Shown here in pieces: positions 1-12,880 of a DNA stretch of 64,000 nt. How positions within the stretch are numbered: position 1 is the first letter of the stretch; each line of letters begins with the position of its first letter. This DNA is from Pipra filicauda (taxonomy: Eukaryota > Chordata > Aves > Passeriformes > Pipridae): assembly GCF_003945595.2 (NCBI RefSeq), contig NW_024104509.1, positions 3,348,001 through 3,412,000 on the forward strand, written 5' to 3'. The notes beneath the pieces were generated by a model. That model saw nothing but the letters and a program-made list of their open reading frames with translations. It did no database searches and was not told the DNA's origin. The position numbers and the translations under genes were made by a program.

Positions 1-2808
1 TGTGTTTAATTTGAAGATTTGCCTAGTATTATCAGCTGAAGATGCTGGTCCTTCAATTTGTGATTCACATCTACAGATAAAATATGAGTCTTATGAGGAT
101 TTTAAATCTGCCATTGAAAAGTACTTTTCACTGAAACTACAAAATGTCTTGATAATCCATTTATGAAAAGGGGATACTGAATTGTATTGAAGTTGAATAT
201 GTTTGTGCAGTAGAGGGGCAGATTTTTAACTGCTGTATACCATCAGGTTTTTCCATTGCTAATAAGAAAACGGTAAAGGACTGTAGTCAGAGATTTTATG
301 CAACCAATGTGAAAATCCAGCTGTTTTACTGCAGACCTCCTCACCCATGGATCAGTTGTTACAGTGAGACCTACTGGAAAGAAGCTGCAATATCCAGAAC
401 TTCCTTCAAAGATATTCATACTGCCTTAGTTCAACTGAATTTGGTAGCAACAATAGAGAATAGGAATCAATGTGTTTATGCAGTCATCTCCCATGTCCTC
501 AGTGCTCGAGTTTCCCATTGTGTTTGATCTGGGGCTTATTTTAAAGGAAACATTCTCCTTCTGATTACAGATTATTTCTGTGATGAAGACCCTAGCTGTG
601 ATGATTGGCAAATTGTGCCTGTCAATCATTGCTGTCTCTTAAAAATTTGCCCCTTTTTTTCTGTTTTAATATTTATTTTCTATATTGAGTACACTTTTGG
701 CTTCATCCTGCTGGTGTGTCCTCTGTGGAAATGTTCTTTTTTTAAGTAATTGGGGAGAGTTTTTGAAAGAGTTCAAATCCAGGAATGTTTTGTTATCCAT
801 CTTAGATTATTCCTAAATTATTTTCATTATCACAGCAGGCAAAATTGTCATTTTCATATCTAATTTTGATTTTTGATTCCTGAGTGCTGAGTGTGCTGAT
901 GAAAAGCAGAACTGGCATCTTTGGCTGAAAATTTTAGAAAGCAGAGTTAATAGTTTCCTCTAGTTTTATGCTGGTGTGATAACACAGGTATGAATTTAGA
1001 GTAGTGCATTGTAGGCTAGTTTTTTTTTAATGTATAATGCACATTTAGTCCTTTCCCATTCATACAAAACTGACAGTTAATATTTTAAAAGCGAATATAC
1101 ATGTTGCAATACTTTCTTTAAATGAAAAGTATTTATGTATTCAACTTCAGCTTAGTACATTTTGTCTAATTAATTATTGAAAGATGGAGAAGATCCCCAA
1201 ACTTCAAATGTGAGTATTCTGATCTTCTTTTTCTACAATGAATTGAGGAATACTTTGACTTCAGTGGAGGAACTATGGCAATTGCTCTTTCAAGAATTAA
1301 ACTGAGTGGGTGTCCATACTAATTTTCCTCTATGTTATTTGTTAGAAAACTGAAATAAATGTATTGTAAGTGAAAGAGCTGCACTAGAAAATGTCTTCTG
1401 TTATAGATTATTAATTTCCTCCAAATATTTTGTTGGTTGGAAAACATTCTTAAATGTTTTGTGTCAGTGTGTTATATACTACTCCAATAATATGAGACAA
1501 AGATTTCCTGAAGATGTCTTTCATATGCCCTTATCTCCTACTTCACTGTTCATAACAGTTTCAGTGATGATAGTATGGATGTCTTAAATTACATAAACAG
1601 CTCTTTCAATTACTACAGTAAATATTTAATCTTTAAAGTTGAACTATCCCTCTCGAATTAGAGGGAAAAATAACTGAAATTAATTAATATCCCAGATAAA
1701 AAGACAAAATTCTGATTTTATTTGTTAGAATTGGATTTCATTTCTCTCTGTAATTGTCTTTGGGGACACCAAAGGTATCTTACTTAAGTACATGTGGGCA
1801 GAGGCACTGAATTGTTAAGTTTCCCCATTACTGCAAGCAGGTACCTCATATAGTGCCCTTTTTGAGTTCATCAGGCTTCATTTTTAAAGCATCTGATAGT
1901 TTTGGCTCACACTGGAGCTATTAAAGTGTAGTTCCGTATTTCTCCAGCAATCATAAATCTACTTCTTCAAGAATGGACTGAAGGCTGGGTTTTCATCCCT
2001 CTGTTATGCAGTCTCCCACTGTGTTAGTTACTCAGTCTTCACACTAAAATAGTAGTTTAGACTTTGCAATCTTAAATTGTCAATATTGACTTTAGACCGT
2101 GAATTAAAGTGACCTTTTAATTAGGGAGCACTCCAGCACTGATGTAGTCATGAAGCTGAATTCCATGAGTAGTGTGTAAACTGATCCGTGCTCTTACAAA
2201 TACACCATATTTGGTAGAAATAGAAGAAAAAACTTTATTGATAAGCATGTCAGTTTTTTTCCAGGCTATGAAAAGCATAATCTCATGTGCATATAATGTG
2301 ATAACATTGAAATTATCACAAATATCAGATCATTTTGAAATAAATGGCCTCTCAAAATAAGGATTAAATTATCTGAAAATCAAATGGGTGGCTCTATATA
2401 CCAGTGGAGCATGAAACTAATTTCTGTATTGCTGTAACCGTCCTACTTTATCTGAAATAGCTTATTAGGCTTCTGCCTAATGGAAGACTGTTTTCTGTGG
2501 CACCTGTAAAAAATGAGTCAGTAAGAAGTTATTGGCGATCTGTTTCCTTTATGCAGTTTTTAAAAACCTCAATTACACTGCTTCAGTGTGTCCTTAAATT
2601 AATCAGACTGTTTGGGAAGGAAAGTAACTATAGATGCACTTAAATTACCCTGGAGTGAGTCTGTGAGTATGGACCTAAAGTCAGGAGACCTGGATGTCAG
2701 TTCTTAGCTATGCAAGTCTAAACCAGCATTCTGTGCCATAGGAAGCTACTGACAATCAGGAACAGGGGTGTCCATGTTAATCAAGTCCTTCAGCACCACC
2801 AGTATCAG

Positions 2809-3127
2809 GAGGGGTCCACCCCACAAGAGAGCTGGAGAACTTTTTACAAGGACACGTAGTGATAGAACAAAGGGTAGTGTCTTTAAACCAAGAAAGAGTA
2901 GGTTTAGATTAGATATTATGTAGAAATTCTTTATTGTGAGGGTGGTGAGGCACTGAAACAGTTTGCCCAGAGAAACTGTGGATGCCTCATGCCTGGAAAT
3001 GTTCAAGGCCAGGCCAGATTGTGGCTCTGAGTTACCTGGTCTAGTGAAAGGTATCAATGCCCATGGCAGGGGCATTGAAACTGGACGATCTTTAAGGTTC
3101 CTTCCAACCCAAACCATTTTATGATTA
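2809..3127 (+). repeat. CR1 LINE 3' end, sense orientation
   Basis: The stretch reads like the 3' end of an avian CR1 LINE in forward orientation. In order it has an ACTTTTTACAAGGACACGTAG block, a GATTAGATATTA block, TTCTTTATTGTGAGGGTGGTG, GAGGCACTGAAACAGTTTGC and GTTCAAGGCCAGGCCAGA. It then has CTGGTCTAGTGAAAGGT, CCATGGCAGGGGCATTG and a terminal CCTTCCAACCCAAACCATTT followed by ATGATTAG. These are the standard CR1 3' untranslated landmarks. It is a 5'-truncated dead copy, and the minus-strand open frame over it is spurious. Confidence 0.93.
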
Positions 3128-6100
3128 GAAGCACTCTGTTTTGTACCAAGATTTGAATTTTCAGAAGGGATTTTAGGATTTATTTTCAGTTGTGCTCACG
3201 TTAGTGATGTCACTGGAGTCTGATTTGACTGAACTGATGCGTGTGTTATAAACTAGATGAATACGATTTAGTATCATACCATACTTTTATAAGCACACGG
3301 TTGTCTTCTCAACATTCACGACATGTGACCTAGTTATTCTAAAGATTACTGTTACTGGCTTTTAGTTCTGTGGGCCACAAGTTCAGTTTGCTTTAAAATT
3401 CTCCTCAGTCATGTTGGAGAACTTCAGCAGCCCCTTAGCAACTTCAGAGTAATGAAAATATTTTGCTACTTAAAAAGGCACATGTTGGAGAGTTTTGTTG
3501 CTTTAAAAAAAAAGTCCAAACAGACAAATTAAACTATAGCCCATTGACAAATACCCAATTGAAATAATACTGTTGAAAATCTGTATTATTGTATTGCTGA
3601 TTTTCAAATATTAACAAATATATAGTAATGTTACCACCTTTATTTACCAGTTATGTTTTGGCAATACTGAAAACATTTTTGTTGTAGTAGTAGTAGACTT
3701 CTACAAATTGGATATGTTAGTTTGCTTATGCTAAGTGTTCCTTTCCCATCCAGGATTTTCATAAGTTTTTTTTCTCTCATAAGCATAAAACTACAGAAAA
3801 CACTGCTACCAGTATAGAATTGCTTCTGCATTCTCTGCCCATCAGGCTTGTTAACAAGTTCAGCCCAGTAGTGTGCTTTTCTCACTTTTTGGACTTGAAG
3901 ATGAAACTCTAGTTTTGAGATTTTTTTTTTTTTTTCTGTTTGCTAAATGTTAATCAGCATTTATATTTCTCCCTGTACAAACGCTAATGGTCATTTCCTT
4001 TTCAGAGAGGCTAATAATGGATATGCCAGGGTCTTCACAATCTTTTCTGTTGCCAGTTTGTCTGTAGTGGCTTGTTAAGTAGTGTTTAACCCATAATGCT
4101 GGTTAGTTGCCCACATTTTCTGAAGCATGTGTTTTCTGAATATAACGTCATTATTCTCACATTAACTGAAGCCTATGATTTTATGGTTTAGGATTACACA
4201 GACCTGAAGTATACAATATTTTGCTCTATTTAGTGAAAGGTGGGTGTTCTGAAAGCAGAAAATTTTGCCGAGAGAATGGAGTGCAGGAACCTGAACTGAG
4301 TAATTAGATCTTCATAATGAGTTGAATTAGAACTGTAAAGTAATTGGCTGTTTCATAACTGTGTAAATGTGTGGTGGTTGTAAAAACTGCAGTCATGTTG
4401 ATTTTATGTGTCCAAGCAGTATTTCTGTACCATAATTCTTGCAGGTTCAGTGCTTTGTTTACTCATTTGTTGCTCCTGTTTCTCTGAGCTAATGCTTAAA
4501 GCGCTTTCTAAGGGGTAAATAGGTGCCAAATCACAGATTAGCCATGGGGGGGAAATTTGCATGGTATTATGGCACCATGTTTGCATTGTGGTAAGAAGTA
4601 AGCTGTGCTGTATCAATCAGTTCTGAGAGCTGTAATACTGGTCTTCTCTAGTTTCTATAATGATTTGTTAAGACATTAGATGACCTTCTGAAAGCTCCAC
4701 CTTCTGGAAGCAGGTGATTTGTATGAAAACTCCAGTTTTCTAGTTTTTGTAGGTATAGCGATAGACAGGAGGTGTGATCTGATTATATCAAACAAGACCA
4801 AAACTAAAAAATATCCCCTTTCCCTGCTCCGGTACTGACTGAGCATTTAAACCCTTTTCTCCTATCTTCCTTTAAAAGTACTGCACCCTGCTCCAGATAT
4901 TTTGAATGGCTGAAGTTGGAAGTATCAGGGAAGACATTTTAGGTGCTTGCATATTTTCTGAAATTCTGTTCCCACTCTTAGTTTTCCATATTTCAGAATA
5001 TTTCCACTTATTTTCTTTCCTCAAATTGGGTTCTTACCAACATCTTGTTCAATGTGAGCTTCTCAGTCACTTTAGCTCTGTTCTTGGTCCTTCCAACTTG
5101 AAGGATGACTGTTCTGGACATTCAGTCTGCTTTCCTTCTCAAAGTCGTAGTCCTTTGTTTATGAGTCTGATAGCCTGGTTCTTATATAGTTAAGATGATT
5201 GTGTTTAGCCTGAATTTCTTTGCCAATGAACATTTATTGGATTTCTCAATAATGAGTATATATTTATTTAGTTAAGAGAACTTTTTTTTTTGACAACTAG
5301 TATAGAAACTTGTTATGTTTATCAGATTCCTTGAATTTCTTCCCAGTTTGGGTTTAATTTTTAGTAAAGTTTATGGGCAGATTAAAAGCGAAAGTAAGGA
5401 ACTGTGGTAAAAATATGCCAGCAAGAGACAAGAGAATATGTAAAAACATAATAGGCCATAAATGATGAGGGAAATGGTGGATTCTGTGGATGTTAATTTT
5501 GGCTATGTGAAATCCTTGATTTGGCTTGGGATCGTGCTTGAAGTTTATATTAGATAAACTGTGAAAGCTGTCTTGACATTTAGTGCACATGGGCTTTTTG
5601 CAGAAACTGACTTTGACCCAGGTGTTTTACCATAGTTATGCTAGATTGCTGATGATCTTGTCTTATTATGTAAAATACTACATTCTACTATTTAGCATGG
5701 AAAATAGTCTGGTGGACAGGACAGTGGGCATGAGTTGGAAGATCCCATGTTTTACGCTGGAGGAAAATGACTGTGGCTATCATAGAGTTCATAATAGAAC
5801 AGAGATGATATATTTATGTACCTGTAAAGGTGCCGCTCATCTACAGTTGAAGGGTCAGATCCTCTTTTAATAGGAGAACTAGCTGCTTTCTAATGTGGAT
5901 GTGACCTGGGACAGTTGTGGGTGGTCACTGAGAAGCACTGTGTCTGTGGATACACACCTGGTTTAGCAGGTATAACACCTTATCTCTTCTACAGCTAGTA
6001 CTGAGTGAGTGCTGGAAGGGGGAAGTGTGTAAGTTCTTCCATCTCTCTTAGTCCTGGGTATCATGACATCCTCTTCGGAAGCCTGAGTGAAACAAAATGG

Positions 6101-9100
6101 ACACAGGAACTGAGGATTTACAGGGGTTGTCAAAAGCTTCTGTGTAACTTTGTTGCCATGAATCACTTGCCACTGGGTTCATGGAGCAGATCTGAAGCAT
6201 TTTTATACGTTTACTACCATTGGTTTTATTTAATATCTATAGTTTTTTCCTTGTTTTCCAGCTTGCATCTGTTGTTTTTTGTTTTCTAAACATAACCCTG
6301 AGGTTAAGTGAGTGCCAGAGATACCAGTGAGAAGTTACAGCACTAAATAGTACATTTGCCACAGTGCTTATTGTTGCAGTAACAAGGTAGCCAGCACATT
6401 TCTAAACTGCTGATAAGAAATTGTAAAAAGAAGCTAAAGGTCTACAGTAGCTAAAAACATGACTTTGTTTTCATGCTAGTTATGGAGAAATATTTCTGCC
6501 CCTCCCCAGTAAATGCTTTTCAGTTAATATGTCCCAGATTCTGGCACCATATAGCGTCTTCCATCATTCTGTTTTCACTTCTGTTATAAGACTTGTTGTA
6601 GAAAATAATTTTGTAGTCCTTTCATATTTGAAAAAAAATTGGCTCTAAAATGTATGCCACTTCGTGGCTAACAAATACTGTGCCTTGACACAAATGCCAT
6701 GCAAAGACATGTCACCACTCTCAAAAGGTTAATTGACATTTCAGGCTATTGAATGTCTTCTAAGTAAACATAACCATAACCAAATATGTGTGACATTTTT
6801 CTTTCAAGAAAATAGACCATTTTTAAGCCTTAGGCAGTATGTAATTTATTAATCAAAACTTGTTCTCATACAACTGTGTTTAAAACAGAAAAGAGACATG
6901 AATTGTATAGGAAAACAAGTAATTTTAAGGTAAAGCAATATAAAACAAGAGTTATGGCTGCTGTTCAGCTATAAACTCAGGCCACTGTGCTGCCACGTAG
7001 GTTGTATTTGTTCTGAGCCCTCTATGATGTTCTGGGATAGATGTGTATTAGAAGTGAAAAAGAAGACACAAATTTTAATTTATTTATTTTTGATGGTTTG
7101 TTCTTCATGCTACAACATTAAGAACATGCTACATAGAGTAGACTATTTAACAACTTCAGAAAAGTCTTAGAAGTCAGACTTTCTGGGATATTTTTTTTGT
7201 CTCTAGTGGCATTGTTTTATAATGCAGAAAAAGCTGCTAACCTGTCTAAGGCTTAGTTTCCATACTGCTGTAATGAACTGTTGAAGTAGCTGATAGGAAG
7301 TCCTTTCTAAATAGAGGAGCACAGGGTTGGAACTTGAGAGACTGCAGGACTAAGAGCCTGAGCTTACTTGCTGTCCCTGTGTTTGACCCTAGTGCCCAGG
7401 TGTTCTATCTATAGGTGGTACTGTTCCTGGTTGCCTGCTTTGGGCTGCTCCCACCATAACTCAGGACTTGAGTCCTTTTCTGTCGACTGTTACCAATTTC
7501 TTTAACTGAACTAAACTTTTTCTCTTGATAAAAAAACGAGAATAAGGGAGTATCTTCATGCTCCTGAGAGAACCGGAGTTAATTTCTTTACTAAATTTTA
7601 TTGAAGTTTGTGGAGAGAAAAATGTTTCTAGCTGTATCTAGCTGGTATAATTATCTGAAAAATATTGACCAGCACAGGGGCTTAGCAGAGTTGTCCATTA
7701 GTGTCATTGACTTGAACATGTACACAGAATCCACTTTGTAGTGTTCTTTACTTTTGTCTGAGAAGGGCAATGCGCTGGTATTTTTACCAACCAAGATGTA
7801 ATCGAGTTAGAGGAAATCAAAGCAGAATTATGATTAAAAATTCATCTGCTTTTATAATTTATAAAACTTTTCTTTAAAGCCTCTAATTCATAGGCTGTGG
7901 TCATGCTGTTACTAAAGCTATGCCTACCACAAAATGAACTGGACCAGACTTAACGCATCTTCACCAAGTCTGTTTGTGTTGTCTGCATGCTTTCATCGAT
8001 TTGATTAAAATGTAAACTTACTTGTTTTTATCACAGATTGAAACCCTAATCGATTGCAGAGCAGCTGACATACTACAGGCTGACCTGCTGAAGTTCTTCC
8101 TACTGTCCTGTTTCTGTACTTAAAGTCAGTCTGACACTGTCTCTTTCCCTTAACTTTGGTCTTGGCTAAACTCCATAGCCCTTTTGGACTGGCAGTGGTG
8201 GTTAATATGTCATGATAATTTTCCTTTTGTTTTGCTTAGTCATGTGGCTTTCAGTGTTTGTTACATAGTTATGATGACATAGTTATAGTATTGATGTAGC
8301 ATACAAAGAAATGTAATATAACACACATTAATGTGTAAATGTAAGTGGTATAGCTGCAATAAATTTTGGATGTTCTGTCTTGAAGCTGTGCCCATGGAAG
8401 ATGTTTTTGCCACCCTTTGTTATCTTTCATCTAGAGATTACTGTCACTGTAGGATGCAGGGCGTGTATTGCTGTTCACAGTACAGGGCCTCTGGCATGGC
8501 TTTATTCTGTTAGTGATTTTATCTGAACTGTTGGACTGGTAAGAGATTAACTGAGATGTGCCACATTTCTGCTTTTACCAAGTCAGCCACAATATTTACT
8601 AGTGGAGGGGAGACTCTAGATTAAAAAGAACTTGTGTGTACATTATCTTTCCAGGTGGTAAGACTTTGTATTTTCACTTCTCTTTATTCAGGAAGGCCAG
8701 ATAGGTTATTTAGTGAAAGTCTTGTAGTTCTGTTCTTGTGTGCTCCATTTATGTGTGAGGTATACCTTGATAATGTTTGAATATAATTTTTTATTGATGA
8801 TTAAAAAGCAATTTAAAATGTGTTTTTTTATAACTTTCTATTAAAAATTCTGTTGCTCACATGCTTAGCTGGTTTTTGGCATTTCAGCAGTAGTGATTCA
8901 AAAAGCAGAACAGAATTATTTTTGTCATTAACATCTGTATATGGTACAACACACATGAGTAGATTTGTTGATTAAGAAATTACCATTTTTAACTGGTTTA
9001 CTATTTATTGGTTATTTTTTTTATTTTTCCTAAAAGAAAAATAAATATGAAACTAAATTAAATCTGCAACTTTTCTGATAAACTTCCACAAGGGGAGGAA

Positions 9101-9390
9101 ACTACCTTATTCTGGATCCTTAGTTGTGTTCTATGAATTGGTTCCATCAGATCTGAGGCATAGGAGGGTGCTTTATATCGAGTAGTCATAGGCAGTTTGA
9201 ATGGTAACTTTGAAAAGGGAGAAGCAAATCTGTCTTGGAGTCCAGGAGAATCTGTGGAATATGCATAGTATACAAGTACTTAACATTTGTAAAGCCTGAC
9301 ACAATGTTCACTGACACATACCACTGGCAGTATTGCAAATTGACTTCAGTGCTTCTGTGCCATTTGACTGTAGTCTAAATTTGTGTTTTA
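3128..9390. other. intron stretch, nothing recognised
   Basis: This is low-complexity, AT-rich intron sequence between the CR1 fragment and the COMMD10 exon. A short (GTA)n run is present near 3684-3692. I see no RNA gene, LTR or LINE consensus and no exon with both good splice sites and a recognisable product. Confidence 0.6.
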
Positions 9391-9393
9391 TAG

Positions 9394-9504
9394 CTTGAGA
9401 CAATTGGATGGCAGCTTAATCTTCAAATGGCAGAGTCCAAGCAAGCAAAGCTGAAGTCTCCTCAAGCTGTGCTAGAGCTGGGAGTGAGCAATGAAGATTC
9501 AAAG
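9394..9504 (+). CDS. COMMD10: COMMD10 internal coding exon (part of the COMM domain)
   Basis: The exon is 111 bp, exactly 37 codons, phase 0 at both ends. It is preceded by a T-rich tract ending in TAG and followed by a GTAAGA donor. The only sensible frame begins L-E-T-I and contains [19 protein letters not shown] and LGVSNEDSK. From memory these match the C-terminal region of vertebrate COMMD10 (about 200 residues in human), roughly residues 134-170, inside the COMM domain. COMMD10 is one of the ten COMMD proteins that form the hetero-decameric ring of the Commander complex. With CCDC22 and CCDC93 this complex acts on endosomes in recycling of membrane cargo; COMMD proteins were also linked to NF-kB control. 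The preceding exon and the final exon (encoding roughly the last 32 residues) were not found in the window. The conserved GWQLNLQ core and intact splice sites argue for a live gene and against a retrocopy. Confidence 0.95.
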
Positions 9505-12500
9505 GTAAGAAATACCTTGGACAGAGTTGGAATGAGTTGTGGTGATGGCTTTATGTTAAAGTTCTGAAGCATCTGTTGGAACTCTTGATTGTTGTTAGTT
9601 TCGTGGATGTTTTCAGTTTTACATTTCATGAAAGTTATAGTAAACACTTGAAATTGTGGAGTACTGATATAATAGCATACATATTCAGCAGACTGAGATC
9701 CATGCTACCAGCACCTTGGGCTGTAACAGGAGAAATACCATGGAATATGGTTATTTTAGGTCTTTACAATATCTTTGTAGATAATTTATTTTTATCACAT
9801 AGCATGTGATTGGTACTTCTTGCTTTTAATACCTAGCAGCTTGCAGCCTTCTGCCATGTGTGTAGTTATGTAAGACATTACTCATCACTTGCAACCTTTC
9901 TGTGCTAATTATGTATTATATGAATGATTACTTCATATGTGAGGCCACAGAAGGCCAGTATTTGGTGGTTTTAAGGTAGAGTCTTAAGTTCAAGAATTTT
10001 AGCAGCTGGAGGTGTTTCAGTGCCAAACTCTTTAATAATTTTTATTCACAAAGTTGGTTTCTTTTGTTAGCCAGAGTGTTTCAAATTAGACACGATTTGC
10101 TTTTAACCTTATCTTGCTAATGGAAATTGGAGTCTTTTCTTCCGTAGTGTCTGTCAGAATGTTTATCTATGGAAAATTCAGTACAAGAAGTTGGAGGGGA
10201 GAAATCAGAACTCAGTTCTGCTTTCTGATTTGTGGTGAAATAAAAAGAGAGTACACAGCTTATGTTTGTGCTTCTCAACAAGACTTGCAACAGCTGTATT
10301 TTTTTCAGCATTTGCAATCTGTATTTTTGAAATGCGCATACAGGAACCAGAGTTTACGCCCAAGCTGCATTGGGCAGCATTGCATACAGATTCAGTTCTT
10401 GTGGCAAAACAATTAAAAAAAAATAAAAAGGAAAAAATGTCACTTTTATATGACACAGAAAGTTCTTCTGTTTCCTGTACAAGAAGAATTCAGAAAGTGG
10501 ATTTTTTTGATTGTTTCCTCTCTTTCTCTCTTTGTGGGTATGTTTAGATTTCAAGATCGGAATTACTTTGCAATAATTACAAGCCTAGAATAGATTTGTG
10601 ACTGGCATTTAGGTAGAACGGTGCAATAAGAAAACAGTATAGACACTAAAATTTAAAAATCTGATGTGAAGATAACTACAGGCTTTTTTCTGAATAATTA
10701 TATCCTAGTAAATAAATTGACTAATATCTATTTATATACTAACAGAAGTGTGGGAACATAATTTTTCTGTTGTACATTGCATGTTCATGATCTCTTGGTG
10801 CACTAAGTATTGTTACCTGAAAATCATCACTGCTAGGTACTTTTTTTTTCTCCTCAAAATTATGTGTGTGCCTTTTGCACAGAAATGTGATGTGAATTTG
10901 ATTTATATATTCTTAATGGTTGTCTTAATTTGTCGCTTTTTTTTTTCATAACTCATGGATATAATGAAGTTATCTTAGGAAAGACAAAAAATGCCGTTAC
11001 AGAGGAGCTTTTGTGGGCTGGCTCATTAGGGGGCAGTAGTGCTCTTTATCACGCTGGTTCTTTGCCTTTTTGAGATAATAATCAATTCTGAAGTCAGTCG
11101 TTGTGGGAAGTGTTAAGTGTTTACATTTCTAATCTGTATATGACAATAGAAGTTTCTCTTGCTCATCTATTAATAAAAAAACATACTGAGCACGGTAAAT
11201 GAAATCAGCCATTATTTTCACTTTTACTAACTAAACTTAATTATACATTAATGTTTACTACAACTCACACCACTTAAAGAGCATTTAAATGGCTCTTATT
11301 CACAGGCTGACATTTAAAATTAGTATTTAAATTATCTCTCCAGGAGATGTAATCAGAAAACCTTTGGCTATATGGATATTATTTGTGCTTTGTGAAATAA
11401 AAATAAATCTGCTGTATGCTAAATAAATATTTATAGAGTATATTTTGTCAGCTTAGATGAAATGCAGAGTCTCAGAGGTATAAGTCCATCGAAGCTCAGA
11501 AATAAGGTGTTCTTTGGTTCTTTTAGGTGATTCAAGCTGCTAGTGACATTTGCATTAGCCAGAGAATATGCTGCTTGTGGCTAAGTAATAATTGTGATCA
11601 GATGCCATGATTTTTGAGTTTTGCTGTTTTTTGTCACAGATTTGATGTTTGCTTATACTCAGACCTTGAATTATGCTGGAATTAGCTTCGTGTGGGGGTG
11701 GATCGGGTGGGCTGCCGGACCCTGCCTTACAGCCCAACTTGTCCTGTGATCGAGGCTGCTTTGCAGCTTGCTTGCTTCTGATGTTTTGTATGAGGAAGAG
11801 AAAAAAGGAGCTTTCAATAAAAAATCCAATTAACAGTGGTTTCTTACAATGATTCATAATTTGAAATGTTTAATTGCACTTCTAATTCTGAGGGAAGTGA
11901 AACGTCTGTGAACTGGGCGCACAAACAAACTGGTATAATAGGAAACATATTTTTAAACTGCAAGGTCCTTTTGCTTCTGTTATGACATTTTGATGAGTTT
12001 AGGTGACATTTAGAATTGATGTCTGCTGTGTATAAGGTTTGTTTTTAATAATATAATTTGGTTTCAGATTTTTGGACTGTTGATTTGCAACACAACAATC
12101 TGGAGATTTTGCACAAACTATCATTATTTTTATGGTTATAGGGTCAATTAACCAGTAGAGGAAGCAGAAATTAATAATCCTGATAATCTGTGCTGCTAAT
12201 TATGATTTTGATTTGCAAACAAAGACTGTTCACAAAGTGCTGTGTTTATTTAATATCTGTTTTCTTCAGTAATTCCTTTGATAGCTATCTACATAGATAC
12301 ACATTCTTATATTCCTTCCCACTATTAATAGCAGTAATTCCTTAGGTCATCTAGTCCAGACCTTTTTAAACAACTGTGATAATTTTCTATAACCATAGGA
12401 GCCATATAAATAAATAAATAAATTTTAGTAAAGAGGGTAAAAAAGGTCAGAGGGCTTCAGAAATGTCGCATCATTGGTGCTGAATATCTTCACAGCGGAA

Positions 12501-12745
12501 TGTGAGGAGTAGGAATGTGCTCTTGAAGAGTTGCTGCTGTACCTCATCTTTGGGAGGATCCAGAAAGGCACGTTACTATATGAGATATTTATTATTGTGT
12601 ATTTTCACATGCGTAGTAACCATTTATGCTTGAAAATCATTAGGATAAATAAATTATTCTTGCCAAGTATTGTCTTTTGATAGTTTTCCAATTTTTTTCT
12701 GTAAAGTCATTCTATAGATGTCATTGGATTCACTTATCTAATTGC
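9505..12745. other. intron stretch; possible conserved non-coding sequence
   Basis: No gene is recognised. The part from about 11190 to 12270 is rich in AT-core sites such as CTAATTA, CAATTAACC and TTAATAAT, mixed with GATTTGCAAA-like and CAAACAAAG words. This texture resembles vertebrate conserved non-coding elements, but conservation cannot be tested here. A (TAAA)n tract lies at 12405-12424. Confidence 0.4.
12405..12424. repeat. (TAAA)n microsatellite
   Basis: About five tandem TAAA units lie in AT-rich intron. Confidence 0.85.
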
Positions 12746-12880
12746 AGTGGAACAAGCTCCACAGAGAAGTGGTCACAGCACCAAGCCTGTCAGAGCTCAT
12801 GAAGGTTTGGACAACACTCTCAGGCACATGGTGTTTTTCTTGGGGCTTATTCGAGCTCAGGATATTCTATGATTCTGTGA
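12746..12880 (+). repeat. CR1 LINE 3' end, sense orientation, internally deleted
   Basis: Recognisable CR1 3' landmarks are CACAGAGAAGTGGTCACAGC, ACCAAGCCTGTCAGAGCTCA, GGTTTGGACAACACTCTCAG and GCACATGGTGT. It ends in CTCAGGATATTCTATGATTC. This is the CR1 3' type that carries the 'AAGCCTGTCAGAG' block, different from the type at 2.8 kb. Relative to the consensus I remember, the stretch between the GGCACATGG block and the terminal GGATATTC block is shortened, so an internal deletion is likely. Confidence 0.88.

Larger units (their letters stand above)
1..9393 (+). other. COMMD10: COMMD10 upstream intron (partial)
   Basis: This is intron sequence 5' of the recognised exon and runs off the left edge of the window. 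It is AT-rich with scattered short T and A tracts. Apart from one CR1 fragment near 2.8-3.1 kb I recognise no gene, RNA or repeat in it. The short open frames at 309-527, 4906-5193, 5583-5870 and 6005-6289 lack convincing splice sites, codon bias or familiar protein motifs, so I treat them as chance frames. I searched by eye for the previous COMMD10 exon (the region ending in the EKFRQR-like helix) and did not find it. Confidence 0.8.

Noticed and set aside
2655..2745. Possible MIR/core-SINE remnant (GTCAGGAGACCTGGATGTCA block)
   Set aside because: Only one short block resembles the SINE consensus; too diverged to support by eye.
2746..3117. 123-codon minus-strand open frame
   Set aside because: It is the reverse complement of a CR1 3' untranslated region.
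8038..8086. CACAG-preceded open segment that looked like an exon
   Set aside because: Peptide does not match COMMD10 or any protein I recognise, and no good donor follows.
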